A stretch of DNA of 47,058 nucleotides from an uncultured Eubacteriales bacterium (GCA_900549545.1 URPA01000010.1:1-47058); one strand, 5' to 3'; counted from the first letter of the stretch, positions 24,680 to 33,000 are shown. Notes: generated by a model not told the origin, from the sequence alone. Numbers and translations: made by a program.

Positions 24680-25594
24680 CTACATTGCTTCAACCGTGTA
24701 GCCGAGTGCTGTCAACCGGTTTATTACTCCATCTTCGCCCATTACATGGGCAGCACCAAATAGAATAAAGCTGGGTTCGTCAATGTCTAACTGCCGGATT
24801 ATGCTATCAAGCATATGTTCGTTTCTTATGAGGAAATTTTCATACTGTACATGCATAAACGAATCTGCGTCTGCTTGCCTTAGCTGGTCTAATTCAGTGT
24901 GTTCCAGCGTTTCCGCGTCCCCTCTGCACCACATTTCAAATTGGACTTCCAGAGCTTCAGCCGTGCCATCCACATCAATAGACTCAGTAAGAATTGCCTT
25001 GTACGCCTCCGGCGGCAGATTATATGTCAGTTTATACTGCTCCTCCCAGCTTTCGGCCCCGATGATGTTCTTTTTGTCTCTGCGTGCATAGCCTAAAAAC
25101 GTCTGGTCCAGGCCGCAATCTGTTCTTAATTGGGCTTTTTCGCAGGCGGCAAGAGAGAGCAAGCCTTGCAGAGTGTGAAAGCCCGCCTGCTCTATATTCG
25201 CCATATTAACAGACGGATATAATTTCTGCGCCCGGCGCTTCATATCGGGATAATACGCCTTTATCGCCGAAACTGCTTGTTCAACGGTTTCGGTCCCTGC
25301 CATAGCCTCAGTTTCAGCTCTGGGAATTTCATAGCCATACTCCGGCATGGTACTGAAATCAAGCTCAAACACCACCGTGCCACACTCCTCATAAGCACTC
25401 ATGATTTTCGCCGGTAAGGGGTATATATCCATGCTGCCAACATGGATTGAGCCCAAAATATAGACCGAAGAATTTTCATCCGAGACTTTGTAGAAAAGCG
25501 GCGAAACAGGAACAGGAGCCTCTTTCCGACAGCCCGTCAATGAAAACAAGAAAGTCAGGAACAAAAATACTGAGATAGTTTTTTTAAGCTTCAT
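24680..25594 (-). CDS. TraB/GumN-family lipoprotein
   Basis: The 304-residue protein has a signal peptide and lipobox LTGC. The extracellular domain has the two conserved blocks of the TraB/PrgY/GumN (Tiki-like) family: YILGSIHVGSMDIYPLP near residue 48, and FILFGAAHVMGEDGVINRL near the C-terminus. The GxxH and GxxH residues are the putative metalloprotease site. Members degrade peptides or pheromones in some systems; the target here is unknown. A+T content and ATA/TTA usage look higher than in flanking genes, compatible with a separate origin. Confidence 0.85.
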   Translation of the reverse strand: MKLKKTISVFLFLTFLFSLTGCRKEAPVPVSPLFYKVSDENSSVYILGSIHVGSMDIYPLPAKIMSAYEECGTVVFELDFSTMPEYGYEIPRAETEAMAGTETVEQAVSAIKAYYPDMKRRAQKLYPSVNMANIEQAGFHTLQGLLSLAACEKAQLRTDCGLDQTFLGYARRDKKNIIGAESWEEQYKLTYNLPPEAYKAILTESIDVDGTAEALEVQFEMWCRGDAETLEHTELDQLRQADADSFMHVQYENFLIRNEHMLDSIIRQLDIDEPSFILFGAAHVMGEDGVINRLTALGYTVEAM

Positions 25595-25626
25595 TTCCTA
25601 TCACCTATCACTTGCCCACGGCAAAG

Positions 25627-26397
25627 CTATATAACCCCCAGCTTGATCAGCGCTTTTTCGACCCCGTCATCATCGACCGAGTCCGTCACGAAATCCGCCT
25701 GCCGCTTCACGGCGTCGATGGCGTTGCCCATGGCGATGCCGGTTTGGGCGAATTGCAGCATCTCAATGTCGTTCTCCCCGTCGCCGAAGGCCATGGTTTC
25801 CGCGCGGTCAATGTTATTTCGGCGCAGAAACTCCGCAATTCCGTCTGCCTTTCCGCCGGGGCAGGGGATGATGTCCACGGCGTGCTCGTTCCACCTTGCG
25901 ATTTTGCAGGCGGTCAGCCGCTCAGAAACCCGGCTCTCCTTCTCCTTTTCCACGTAGAAAACGGCCTGATAAATCTCGCCGCCCGTGTACTCGCGCACGG
26001 CGGGTATCGGCGTGGAAATCGCCCGCTGCGCGGCAACTATGCTTTCATCGACAAAATTGCAGTACATCGCGTCCTTTTCGACGAGCTGAACCGGCATGGC
26101 TTTTTCCCTGAACGAGCGGAGAATGCTTTCCCTGTCCGCCCCGGTGATGGGCTTGCCGAAAAGCACGTTTTTCTCCGCGTCAAGGCAGAGCTGCCCGTTT
26201 AGCGTGATGTAAGCGTCAAAATCAAGGTCATTGCCCGGCAGCATCGCCAGCTCCAGCATATGCCGCCCGGTGGCGAGGACACGTTTTATCCCTTTTTCTC
26301 GCAGCCTATCCAGCGCCCGCCGTGTGCTGGGCGGCACCATTTTCTGCGCGTGTGAGAGCAAAGTGCCGTCAAAATCGAAAAAAATCGCCCGAATCAT
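25627..26397 (-). CDS. Cof-type HAD-IIB hydrolase
   Basis: This 256-residue phosphatase of the Cof/YidA family probably acts on sugar phosphates or nucleotides. Motif I is FDFDGTLLSH at residues 7-16, motif II lies near VLATGRH, and motif III/IV is GGKADGIAEFL plus FGDGENDIEML with the metal-binding aspartates. The C2B cap sits between. ATG 26397 has GGAGGG; the longer frame upstream is noncoding. It has its own promoter at 26429-26457. Confidence 0.9.
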   Translation of the reverse strand: MIRAIFFDFDGTLLSHAQKMVPPSTRRALDRLREKGIKRVLATGRHMLELAMLPGNDLDFDAYITLNGQLCLDAEKNVLFGKPITGADRESILRSFREKAMPVQLVEKDAMYCNFVDESIVAAQRAISTPIPAVREYTGGEIYQAVFYVEKEKESRVSERLTACKIARWNEHAVDIIPCPGGKADGIAEFLRRNNIDRAETMAFGDGENDIEMLQFAQTGIAMGNAIDAVKRQADFVTDSVDDDGVEKALIKLGVI

Positions 26398-26428
26398 AGT
26401 CCCTCCAACAGCAGCGTTGTTTATTAGT

Positions 26429-26457
26429 ATTGTATCAGATAAAGCCCCCGCGGACAA
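26429..26457 (-). promoter_or_regulatory. Promoter of the HAD hydrolase gene
   Basis: On the minus strand TTGTCC (plus 26457-26452) and TACAAT (plus 26434-26429) are 17 bases apart. Confidence 0.6.
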
Positions 26458-26458
26458 G

Positions 26459-26483
26459 AAAAACCCGGAGGATATCCTCCGGG
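26459..26483 (-). terminator. Leftward terminator upstream of the HAD promoter
   Basis: CCCGGAGG-ATAT-CCTCCGGG (26464-26483) is a perfect palindrome. Read leftward it is followed by five T. It lies outside the HAD transcript and inside the divergent spacer. It may stop antisense or leaky leftward transcription from the oxidoreductase side. Confidence 0.6.
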
Positions 26484-26564
26484 GTGGCAGTTTACACAAT
26501 TTTCGGGGCTGATTTTTGTCATACATTTCCCTATTGACATTTTTGCGACAATGGAACATTCTTT

Positions 26565-26592
26565 TAACAGAACATATTCGTCGAATATATTC
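26565..26592 (+). promoter_or_regulatory. Probable promoter of the flavoprotein/CoA-transferase operon
   Basis: TTAACA (26565-26570) and TATATT (26587-26592) are 16 bases apart. An alternative -35 is TTGACA further upstream, but it lacks a good -10. The palindrome at 26570-26594 fills the space between the two boxes. Confidence 0.5.
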
Positions 26593-26594
26593 TA
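26570..26594. promoter_or_regulatory. Candidate TetR operator
   Basis: The arms AGAACATATTCG (26570-26581) and CGAATATATTCT (26583-26594) are complementary at 11 of 12 positions around a central T. It sits between -35 and -10 of the operon promoter, the classic place for TetR-type repression. The TetR gene lies at the operon's far end. Confidence 0.6.
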
Positions 26595-26625
26595 TGAATT
26601 TATTCTGTGAAAGGGGCAAAAATCT

Positions 26626-28617
26626 ATGTCAATCCACTACAAAAAACTGTTTGAGCCGATAAAGATTGGCTCGGTCGAAATCAAGAACCGCATTTTCATG
26701 TCTCCCATGGGCCCGGTCGGCTTTGCGGAGGGTAACGGCGCGTTCACCAAAGCAGGGCAGGAATATTACATTGAGCGTGCCCGCGGCGGCACCGGCCTCA
26801 TCATGACCGGCACGGTAAATGTTGATTACAACGAGATTCTTCCGGGCGGACTGCCCTGCCCTACGGTGAACCCGGTTGCATTTACACAGTCCGCCTTGGA
26901 TATGCTCAATTCTGTTCACTCCCTCGGCGCGAAATTCTTCCTCCAGCTATCGGGCGGCCTTGGGCGCAGTGCCTTCCCCGGCGCAACATCTCAGCATATT
27001 GCACCCTCTCCGGCTTTGAACCGTTTTGATCCACGGATCCAGCACCGTGAGATGACGCATGAGGAAATCCAGACCCTTATTGCAAACTTCGTAAAAGCTG
27101 CCGTCATCGCTAAAGGTGCCGGATTTGACGGTATAGAAATTCATGCTGTCCACGAAGGCTATCTGCTTGACCAGTTTGGCCTCTCTTTCTTCAATCAGCG
27201 GACTGATGAATACGGTGGCAGCCTTGAAAACCGCCTGCGCATAGCCACACAGATTGTACAGGGAATCAAACAGGCCTGCGGCAAGGACTTCCCCGTTGGT
27301 CTGCGCTTCAGCCCCAAGAGCTTTCTGAAGGGCTATGCTCAGGGCGCTGTGCCCGGTGAGGAGTTCGAGGAGAAAGGGCGCGATTATGAAGAGGGCATCG
27401 AAGCCGCCAAGCTGCTGGTGGCTGCCGGTTACGACGAGCTTAATGTAGATGCCGGAACATATGACTCCTGGTATTGGAATCATCCGCCCATGTATTTCGG
27501 CTATAAGGGCATCTACCGCGAATTTGGCCGTATTGTGAAGCAGAATGTTGATGTTCCCGTTCTCATTTCCGGGCGCATGGATGATCCGCAGATGGCTTGT
27601 GACTCCATTGATGAGTGCTGCGACATGGTCGGCTTCGGTCGTCCGCTGCTTGCAGACCCCTACCTGCCCCAGAAAATCGCCGACGGTCAGCTGGACGAAA
27701 TTCGCCCCTGCCTGAGCTGCCATGAGGCCTGCATGGGCCGCTGCTCCAAGTTCGTCCACCTCTCCTGTGCTGTCAACCCGCAGTGCGGCTTTGAAATTGA
27801 CAAGCCGGTAATCCCCACCTGCACGCCGAAGACTGTGCTTGTTGCCGGCGGCGGTGTTGCCGGTATGGAATGCGCAATGATTCTGCGCCAGCGCGGGCAC
27901 AATGTGGTTTTGGTCGAAAAGAGCGGTCGGCTCGGCGGTCTGCTCAACATCGGCGGCGTACCCAAATTTAAGCATGACGACCTCCAGTTTATTGCATGGC
28001 TGGAGCGTCAGGTGCGCAAGCTCGGCGTTGATATCCGCCTCAACACCGCCGCAACACCTGAGCTGGTTGATGAGCTCGGTGCCGATGCTGTTGTCACCGC
28101 GACCGGCAGCCGCCCCATAAAGCTCAACATCCCCGGCGACGGCAGCTATGTGATGGCCGATGAGGTTCTCAGCGGCGCAGTAGAGGCCGGCAAACATGTT
28201 GCTATAATCGGCGGTGGTCAGGTTGGCTGTGAGCTGGCTTTACATCTGTTGCAGAACGGCCATGATGTGGCTATTTTTGAGCTTACCGGTGCTCTTCTCG
28301 GAGGTATGCACGGCGATATGCCGTTCATGAACCGTTGCATGCTGGAAGACCTGCTCAAATTCCACAAGGCAGACATTCACACCGATTCGGCTGTCAGCAG
28401 CATAGATGTAAACGGCCTTAGCTACGAGTGCGGCGGTGAAAAGCACAGCTGCACAGTTGACACCGTGGTCATGGCCGCAGGCTACACCCCCGTGCACGAT
28501 CTTTACGACAGCCTCAAGGACTGCGGCAAGCCCGTGTACAACATCGGTGACTCCCGCAAGGTTCACAACATCATGCAGGCCGTCTGGGATGGCTTTGAAG
28601 TTGGCCGTTCCATCTGA
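26626..28617 (+). CDS. NADH:flavin oxidoreductase / 2-enoate-reductase-type Fe-S flavoprotein
   Basis: This 663-residue cytoplasmic enzyme belongs to the old yellow enzyme branch that includes 2,4-dienoyl-CoA reductase, 2-enoate reductase and BaiCD/BaiH. The N-terminal FMN TIM barrel (about 1-350) contains GIEIHAVHEGYLLDQF and NQRTDEYGGSLENR. Cysteines for a 4Fe-4S cluster follow in CLSCHEACMGRC. The C-terminal half has two dinucleotide folds, VLVAGGGVAGMECA for FAD and VAIIGGGQVGCELA for NADH. This architecture reduces activated C=C bonds. Coupling 12 bases ahead of a CoA-transferase suggests an enoyl-CoA or related acyl-CoA substrate. AAAGGGG precedes the start. Confidence 0.9.
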   Translation: MSIHYKKLFEPIKIGSVEIKNRIFMSPMGPVGFAEGNGAFTKAGQEYYIERARGGTGLIMTGTVNVDYNEILPGGLPCPTVNPVAFTQSALDMLNSVHSLGAKFFLQLSGGLGRSAFPGATSQHIAPSPALNRFDPRIQHREMTHEEIQTLIANFVKAAVIAKGAGFDGIEIHAVHEGYLLDQFGLSFFNQRTDEYGGSLENRLRIATQIVQGIKQACGKDFPVGLRFSPKSFLKGYAQGAVPGEEFEEKGRDYEEGIEAAKLLVAAGYDELNVDAGTYDSWYWNHPPMYFGYKGIYREFGRIVKQNVDVPVLISGRMDDPQMACDSIDECCDMVGFGRPLLADPYLPQKIADGQLDEIRPCLSCHEACMGRCSKFVHLSCAVNPQCGFEIDKPVIPTCTPKTVLVAGGGVAGMECAMILRQRGHNVVLVEKSGRLGGLLNIGGVPKFKHDDLQFIAWLERQVRKLGVDIRLNTAATPELVDELGADAVVTATGSRPIKLNIPGDGSYVMADEVLSGAVEAGKHVAIIGGGQVGCELALHLLQNGHDVAIFELTGALLGGMHGDMPFMNRCMLEDLLKFHKADIHTDSAVSSIDVNGLSYECGGEKHSCTVDTVVMAAGYTPVHDLYDSLKDCGKPVYNIGDSRKVHNIMQAVWDGFEVGRSI

Positions 28618-28629
28618 AAGGAGAGCAAA

Positions 28630-30240
28630 ATGGAAAACAACGCTATTTTCAAAAAGGCTCAGGATGCCGCGCGGATATTTGATGATGTCTGCGACCGTCT
28701 TGGCATAGAGCCGATACCGACCACTTTCGCCGGCGACGAGAGCAAACGCGAGATGTTCCAGCGCGCGGCCGGTGAGTATAACCCCTTTCCCGGCCCGGTA
28801 GCCGACACTCTCAAGGGTATGCGCATACCCGCTATGCAAAAGCTCTTTGAAGCGGAGGTTATTCCCCAGACCGCTGCCATGGCCGCCGTACTCTCCGCGT
28901 GCAGCTCCGTTGCCACCGAGATTGGCCGGCTGCGCGGCGCGGACACCCCGGATGCCGCAACTGTTTGTGATGTCGCCTTCGCCGGCCTGCAGGCGAACCG
29001 TGTGTTCATGTCATATTACACCGAGCCCAAGTTCCAGATGGCGCGCATGATGAACGGGGCAAGCATCACCAACGCGATAGCCGGCGAGTGGCACAAGTAT
29101 CCCTGCAAGGACGGCAGACTCATCTCCATGCACGCCTATCGTCAGGAGAAGTTTGCAAAGCTCGTCAATGCGCTGGGGCTTTCTAAACCCGCTAAGGACT
29201 ATAACCTCATGAGTACTGAGCAGGATGTTCCCGAGGTGGCCTCGGCGGCCGCTAAGTGGAATGCCCAAGAGCTTGAGGAGTGGATTTTTAAGAATGACGC
29301 TTCGGCTGTCGTCGTGCGCTCCCGTGAAGAGTTTGAAGAGAGCGAGCTCGGCAAGGCTGTCATGTCCATGCCCATCGTAAAGGTTGGCAAAACCGGAGGC
29401 GACGAGAAAGCGGCTTGGGGTGCGCCCAACGAGCGCGGCCCGCTCTCCGGAATCAAGGTGCTCGACCTCACCCATATTATAGCCGGGCCTGCCTGCTCCC
29501 GCATATTGGCTGAATACGGCGCGGATGTTCTGCTCGTGCGCCGCAGCGGTGGTTTTGCCGAACAGGAATCGTGCATGAACGAGTTTGACGGCTGGGCGGG
29601 CAAGCGGCTCATTAACCTTGATTTCAACGACGCAGAGCAGCTCGCGCGTGTTAAAGAGCTCATACGCGAGGCCGATGTTGTCACCTATACTTATCGTGAT
29701 GGCATTCTGGACAAATTCGGCCTTTCCGAAGCCGGCATCCGCGCCCTCAACCCCAATGTCGTATATAGCAATCTTAACTGCTTCTCCGACACTGTGTGGC
29801 GCAACCGTCCCGGCTGGGCACCTTGCGCGGAGGATATATCCGGCATTTCTATCCGCAATGGCAGTGAGGAACACCCCCAAAACCTGAGCGGCGTCCCCAT
29901 GGATTACTTCCCTGGCTTCCTTCTTGCCATCGGCACTCTGCTTGCCTTACGCAACCGCCTGACCATCGGCGGAGGCTGGAAGGTGACAACCTCCCTGACC
30001 CGTGGCGCTATGTATCTGCATGAGTGTGCCGACCTCTGCGCAAGTGCCGGGCATGAAGGCTCTGCAACGGTCAGCGAGCGTGTTGACGCACCTGTCTGGG
30101 ACAGCATTCTTCAGTTCACAGAAGGCTGCGCAATACCGGGCACAAATGGCTTCCCAAGCCCGGGTGCAATAAATACCGCATGGCCCTTCCGACCCGAAAA
30201 CCTCGTCTTTACCGAAGGCGATAATTGGTCGCAGGTCTGA
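28630..30240 (+). CDS. CaiB/BaiF family (type III) CoA-transferase
   Basis: This 536-residue protein moves CoA between carboxylic acids. The canonical family entry motif occurs late, at about residue 275 (IKVLDLTHIIAGPACSRILAEYGADVLLV), followed by LNPNVVYSNLNCF and PGWAPCAEDISG. The first ~260 residues look like a C-terminal CaiB half (ISMHAYRQEKFAKLVNALGL). The protein therefore appears to be a fused or circularly arranged two-half form rather than the usual ~400-residue enzyme. GGAGAG precedes ATG. It probably activates the acid that the upstream flavoprotein reduces; the substrate is not known. Confidence 0.83.
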   Translation: MENNAIFKKAQDAARIFDDVCDRLGIEPIPTTFAGDESKREMFQRAAGEYNPFPGPVADTLKGMRIPAMQKLFEAEVIPQTAAMAAVLSACSSVATEIGRLRGADTPDAATVCDVAFAGLQANRVFMSYYTEPKFQMARMMNGASITNAIAGEWHKYPCKDGRLISMHAYRQEKFAKLVNALGLSKPAKDYNLMSTEQDVPEVASAAAKWNAQELEEWIFKNDASAVVVRSREEFEESELGKAVMSMPIVKVGKTGGDEKAAWGAPNERGPLSGIKVLDLTHIIAGPACSRILAEYGADVLLVRRSGGFAEQESCMNEFDGWAGKRLINLDFNDAEQLARVKELIREADVVTYTYRDGILDKFGLSEAGIRALNPNVVYSNLNCFSDTVWRNRPGWAPCAEDISGISIRNGSEEHPQNLSGVPMDYFPGFLLAIGTLLALRNRLTIGGGWKVTTSLTRGAMYLHECADLCASAGHEGSATVSERVDAPVWDSILQFTEGCAIPGTNGFPSPGAINTAWPFRPENLVFTEGDNWSQV

Positions 30241-30261
30241 TAAACGCAAATTAATTACTGA

Positions 30262-30292
30262 GCGGGCAGGGATTTACCTGCCCGCATTTTAT
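30262..30292 (+). terminator. Terminator after the CoA-transferase gene
   Basis: GCGGGCAGG (30262-30270) pairs with CCTGCCCGC (30277-30285) and is followed by ATTTTATTT. Confidence 0.85.
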
Positions 30293-30299
30293 TTAACCC

Positions 30300-30329
30300 T
30301 TGCAATTTGTGCGGTGAATGCGTTACAAT
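30300..30329 (+). promoter_or_regulatory. Promoter of the TetR gene
   Basis: TTGCAA (30300-30305) and TACAAT (30324-30329) with 18 bases between. The operator palindrome seen upstream of the oxidoreductase is not present here. Confidence 0.6.
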
Positions 30330-30359
30330 AGCTCATACTCTGCAAAGGAGAAGTCCGAT

Positions 30360-30962
30360 TTGGAGAAGATGACAAAGCGCAAGCAGCAGGCGCTTGCGAC
30401 AAAGACACATATTTTGGAAACCGCCTTCTCACTCAATGAGCATGAGGGCTTTGAAAATATTACAGTACAGGAAATCTGCCAAGCCGCCGGTGTTTCGGTA
30501 GGCGCTTTTTACCACTATTTCAGCAGCAAGGAATCCATGATTCTTGAGTGGTATAAGTTGGTCGATGAAATCTTTGACCGAGAGGTAATGCCGGAGCTTC
30601 GTGTCTCCGAAATGGACTCCATTCAAAAGATTTCGCGTTTTGCCGAGCACCTTATCAATCAAGCGTGTACATATGGCAAAGAATCTTTGGCGCAGCTATA
30701 CCGCGCGCAGCTGGCTCATAACGGTGCGGGCTTTTTCTCTGATGAGCGCGCCTTGCTGTCCTATCTGGTTGAACTTGTTTCAGCGGGCCAGTCTGATGGG
30801 GAAATCATTTGCGAGGTTCCGGCAGAGCAAATTGCGCGAGAGCTTCTCATCGTCATGCGCGGTGCCATTCTTGACTACATCTGCGGCGGAAGCGCCGAGC
30901 CGGTTGACCAGATAACCCGAATGGCAGCTCATTATCTCAATTCCTATCGGACGCAAAAATAG
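30360..30962 (+). CDS. TetR/AcrR-family transcriptional regulator
   Basis: This ~200-residue regulator has an N-terminal helix-turn-helix (ENITVQEICQAAGVSVGAFYHYFSSKESMI) at about residues 28-58 and a helical ligand-binding domain after it. The frame is open further upstream, but AAAGGAG at 30344-30350 points to TTG 30360 (9-base spacing); ATG 30369 is the alternative. It has its own promoter and lies just downstream of the flavoprotein/CoA-transferase operon. The palindrome in that operon's promoter is its probable target. An acyl-CoA or the pathway substrate would be a natural effector, by inference. Confidence 0.87.
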   Translation: MEKMTKRKQQALATKTHILETAFSLNEHEGFENITVQEICQAAGVSVGAFYHYFSSKESMILEWYKLVDEIFDREVMPELRVSEMDSIQKISRFAEHLINQACTYGKESLAQLYRAQLAHNGAGFFSDERALLSYLVELVSAGQSDGEIICEVPAEQIARELLIVMRGAILDYICGGSAEPVDQITRMAAHYLNSYRTQK

Positions 30963-31004
30963 CAGAGCATTCCAACGGCAGATTTACTGCCACGCAGTAA
31001 GCTG

Positions 31005-31046
31005 AAAAAAGCAGACATGTTTGTTATGGAACATGTCTGCTTTTTT
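31005..31046. terminator. Convergent terminator after the TetR gene
   Basis: A perfect 17-bp stem (31005-31021 with 31030-31046) starts with six A and ends with six T, so it serves both the TetR gene and the leftward unknown gene. Confidence 0.92.
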
Positions 31047-31065
31047 GTTGGTTGATTTCGCGCGC

Positions 31066-31395
31066 TCAGGCCCAGCCGGTGCTGCTGTCCACGTCATAAT
31101 AGCGCTTGCCCTTGTCGTCCACGGCGCTCCGGTAGGTGGTGCTGCTCCAGAAGCTTGAGTCCCGCCCCTCGATGTCAGCGATAATCGAGGCGTAAATGTT
31201 CAAGTCAGGCGAGAGCGCCAGCAGCTTATCCAGCAGGGCGTCCGCTTGTTCGTCCGGCAGCGCGATGGTGTACTTCGCGCTCGTGCGGTCATACTCTCTT
31301 TTCATTATGGCCGCCCCGGCCTCCAAATGATTCTCCACATAGTCGCGCGCGGCTTCCAAAACCTCAGGCTTGCCGCTGGATAAACGTAGCTGCAT
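31066..31395 (-). CDS. Hypothetical protein downstream of guaA
   Basis: The 109-residue protein begins MQLRLSSGKPEVLEAARDYVENHL and contains YTIALPDEQADALLDKLLALSPDLNIYASIIAD and a C-terminal YYDVDSSTGWA. I do not recognise the family. It is soluble, acidic, with no signal peptide. GGGAG precedes the ATG. It starts 30 bases after the guaA stop, so both are probably cotranscribed, ending at the bidirectional terminator. Confidence 0.65.
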   Translation of the reverse strand: MQLRLSSGKPEVLEAARDYVENHLEAGAAIMKREYDRTSAKYTIALPDEQADALLDKLLALSPDLNIYASIIADIEGRDSSFWSSTTYRSAVDDKGKRYYDVDSSTGWA

Positions 31396-31425
31396 AGTTG
31401 TCGTCTCCCTCTGTGAAATGCGGGA

Positions 31426-32409
31426 TCATTCCCATTCGATAGTCCCGCAGGGCTTGGGGGTGAGGTCGTACACAACGCGGTTGACGCCGGGGACCTCGCT
31501 GGTGATGCGCTCGGTGATGTGCTTGAGGAGCGCGTAGGGGATCTCCTCGATGGTGGCGGTCATGGCGTCGGTAGTGTTGACGGCGCGGATGATGACGGGG
31601 TACTCAAAGGTGCGCTTGCCGTCCTTCACGCCGACGGACTTGAAGTCGGGCACGGCGGTGAAATACTGCCACACCTTGCCCGCAAGGCCGTTCTTTGCAA
31701 ACTCCTCGCGCAAAATAGCGTCCGACTCGCGCACGGCCTCGAGCCTGTCACGGGTGATGGCGCCGAGGCAGCGCACGCCGAGACCGGGGCCGGGGAAGGG
31801 CTGACGGTAGACCATGTTGTCGGGCAGGCCGAGGGCCTTGCCCACCACGCGCACCTCGTCCTTATAAAGGAACTTCAGCGGCTCGACCAGCTCAAAATTC
31901 AAATCCTCCGGCAGGCCGCCGACGTTGTGGTGCGCCTTCACGCCCTTTTCGGACTCGAGAATGTCGGGATAAATGGTGCCCTGCGCCAAGAACTCAATGC
32001 CCTCCAGCTTCTTTGCCTCCTCGGCAAAGACCTGGATGAACTCAGCGCCGATGATCTTGCGCTTCTGCTCGGGCTCGGCCACACCCGCGAGCTTATCAAG
32101 AAAGCGGTCAACCGCGTCAACATAGATGAGGTTTGCGTCCATCTCGCTGCGGAACACCTTGATGACCTGCTCCGGCTCACCCTTGCGCAGCAGCCCGTGG
32201 TTAACGTGCACGCAGACAAGCTGCCTGCCGATAGCCTTGATGAGCAGCGCCGCAACGACGGACGAATCCACGCCGCCGGAGAGCGCCAGCAGCACCTTTT
32301 TGCCCCCGACCTGGGTCTTGACCGCCGCGACCTGCTCGGCGATAAACGCCTCGGCAAGCTCCGGGGTATTGATACGCGCCATGGAATCCGGGCGCTTGTT
32401 GTTATCCAT
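31426..32409 (-). CDS. guaA: GMP synthase ATP-pyrophosphatase subunit (no glutaminase domain)
   Basis: This subunit adenylates XMP and aminates it to GMP. The 327-residue protein has the N-type ATP pyrophosphatase P-loop LLALSGGVDSSV, HVNHGLLRKGE, AQGTIYPDILES, HHNVGGLPED, FPGPGLGVRCLG and the dimerisation domain ending in KPCGTIEWE. The usual N-terminal class I glutamine amidotransferase domain (~190 residues, GxCxGxQ) is absent. ATG 32409 has a good GGAGGG site, so this is a real start, not a broken gene. Ammonia must come from a separate glutaminase subunit (archaeal-type split) or from solution. A fold-back element ends 22 nt upstream. Confidence 0.92.
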   Translation of the reverse strand: MDNNKRPDSMARINTPELAEAFIAEQVAAVKTQVGGKKVLLALSGGVDSSVVAALLIKAIGRQLVCVHVNHGLLRKGEPEQVIKVFRSEMDANLIYVDAVDRFLDKLAGVAEPEQKRKIIGAEFIQVFAEEAKKLEGIEFLAQGTIYPDILESEKGVKAHHNVGGLPEDLNFELVEPLKFLYKDEVRVVGKALGLPDNMVYRQPFPGPGLGVRCLGAITRDRLEAVRESDAILREEFAKNGLAGKVWQYFTAVPDFKSVGVKDGKRTFEYPVIIRAVNTTDAMTATIEEIPYALLKHITERITSEVPGVNRVVYDLTPKPCGTIEWE

Positions 32410-32431
32410 AAAAATCCCTCCAGTTTTTATC

Positions 32432-32590
32432 GTAAGCGCTGAGCAAACCGCCTTCGGTGCTTTGCGGACAATTTGCGCCCTGACTTCGTCACTTTTTCTT
32501 GAAATACACAAAGTATGTCTGCGAAAAAGAGCCATCGCCAGAACACAAATTCTCTCGCAAATCACTCTTGGCGTTTTATTCATCACTTAC
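32432..32590. repeat. Fold-back element copy B, upstream of guaA
   Basis: The 159-bp imperfect palindrome has ends GTAAGCGCTGA (32432-32442) and TCATCACTTAC (32580-32590). Internal blocks TTTGCGGACAATTTGCGCCC, ACACAAAGTA and GAACACAAAT match copy A at 12419-12582, in the same orientation and at the same 22-nt distance from a leftward start codon. Confidence 0.8.
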
Positions 32591-32663
32591 TTTTTTGTCG
32601 GTTAATCATACCATGAAATACGCGGGATTTCCATATATTTATAAAAATAGTTGCAGGGAGCTT

Positions 32664-32912
32664 TTAATCGTCAAGAAGCTCCTCATAGCTGACCCCCAGC
32701 ACTCTTGCAATGGCCTTCAGCTCAATATCTGTGACAAAACGCTTTCCGCATTCAATTCTCTGCACGGCGTTTTTGTCCAAATCAAGCCCCTCAATTTGCA
32801 GTAATTCTGCAAACCTCCGCTGTGAAGTTTTAACCGGGAGCTGCTCTCGAAGTTCTTTGATTTTTCGCCCGCATATGTTATTTTCACCGTCTTCTGCCTT
32901 GTTTTTATACAT
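32664..32912 (-). CDS. XRE-family helix-turn-helix regulator
   Basis: The 82-residue single-domain DNA-binding protein contains ICGRKIKELREQL, TSQRRFAELLQIEGLDLDKNAVQRIECGKR and LKAIARVLGVSYEELLDD, a Cro/C1-type HTH. ATG 32912 with GGGAGAG is preferred to an upstream in-frame ATG at 32933. It diverges from the DUF6809-like gene over a 100-base control region with two TGACATT-type operators, so it likely represses both. Confidence 0.85.
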   Translation of the reverse strand: MYKNKAEDGENNICGRKIKELREQLPVKTSQRRFAELLQIEGLDLDKNAVQRIECGKRFVTDIELKAIARVLGVSYEELLDD

Positions 32913-32927
32913 AGAACTCTCCCTTGC

Positions 32928-32946
32928 TGACATTCAGTGATTGTCA
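32928..32946. promoter_or_regulatory. Operator O1 for the XRE regulator
   Basis: The imperfect palindrome reads TGACATT-CAGTG-ATTGTCA. It overlaps the -35 box of the rightward promoter and the sequence just upstream of the XRE gene. It shares TGACATTCA with O2. Confidence 0.55.
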
Positions 32947-32969
32947 TTTTGTACATTCTATGCTAAAAT
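32941..32969 (+). promoter_or_regulatory. Promoter of the DUF6809-like gene
   Basis: TTGTCA (32941-32946), 17 bases, TAAAAT (32964-32969). The -35 lies in O1 and the transcript start region lies in or next to O2. Confidence 0.65.
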
Positions 32970-32979
32970 ACAGGGAAGA

Positions 32980-33000
32980 TTGACATTCACTAAATGTCAA
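32980..33000. promoter_or_regulatory. Operator O2 for the XRE regulator
   Basis: TTGACATT (32980-32987) and AATGTCAA (32993-33000) are perfect inverted arms around CACTA. It lies between the rightward -10 and the ribosome binding site. Confidence 0.65.

Noticed and set aside
32410..32586. N-terminal extension of GuaA by 59 residues.
   Set aside because: It is translated fold-back element, not glutaminase sequence; GGAGGG supports ATG 32409.
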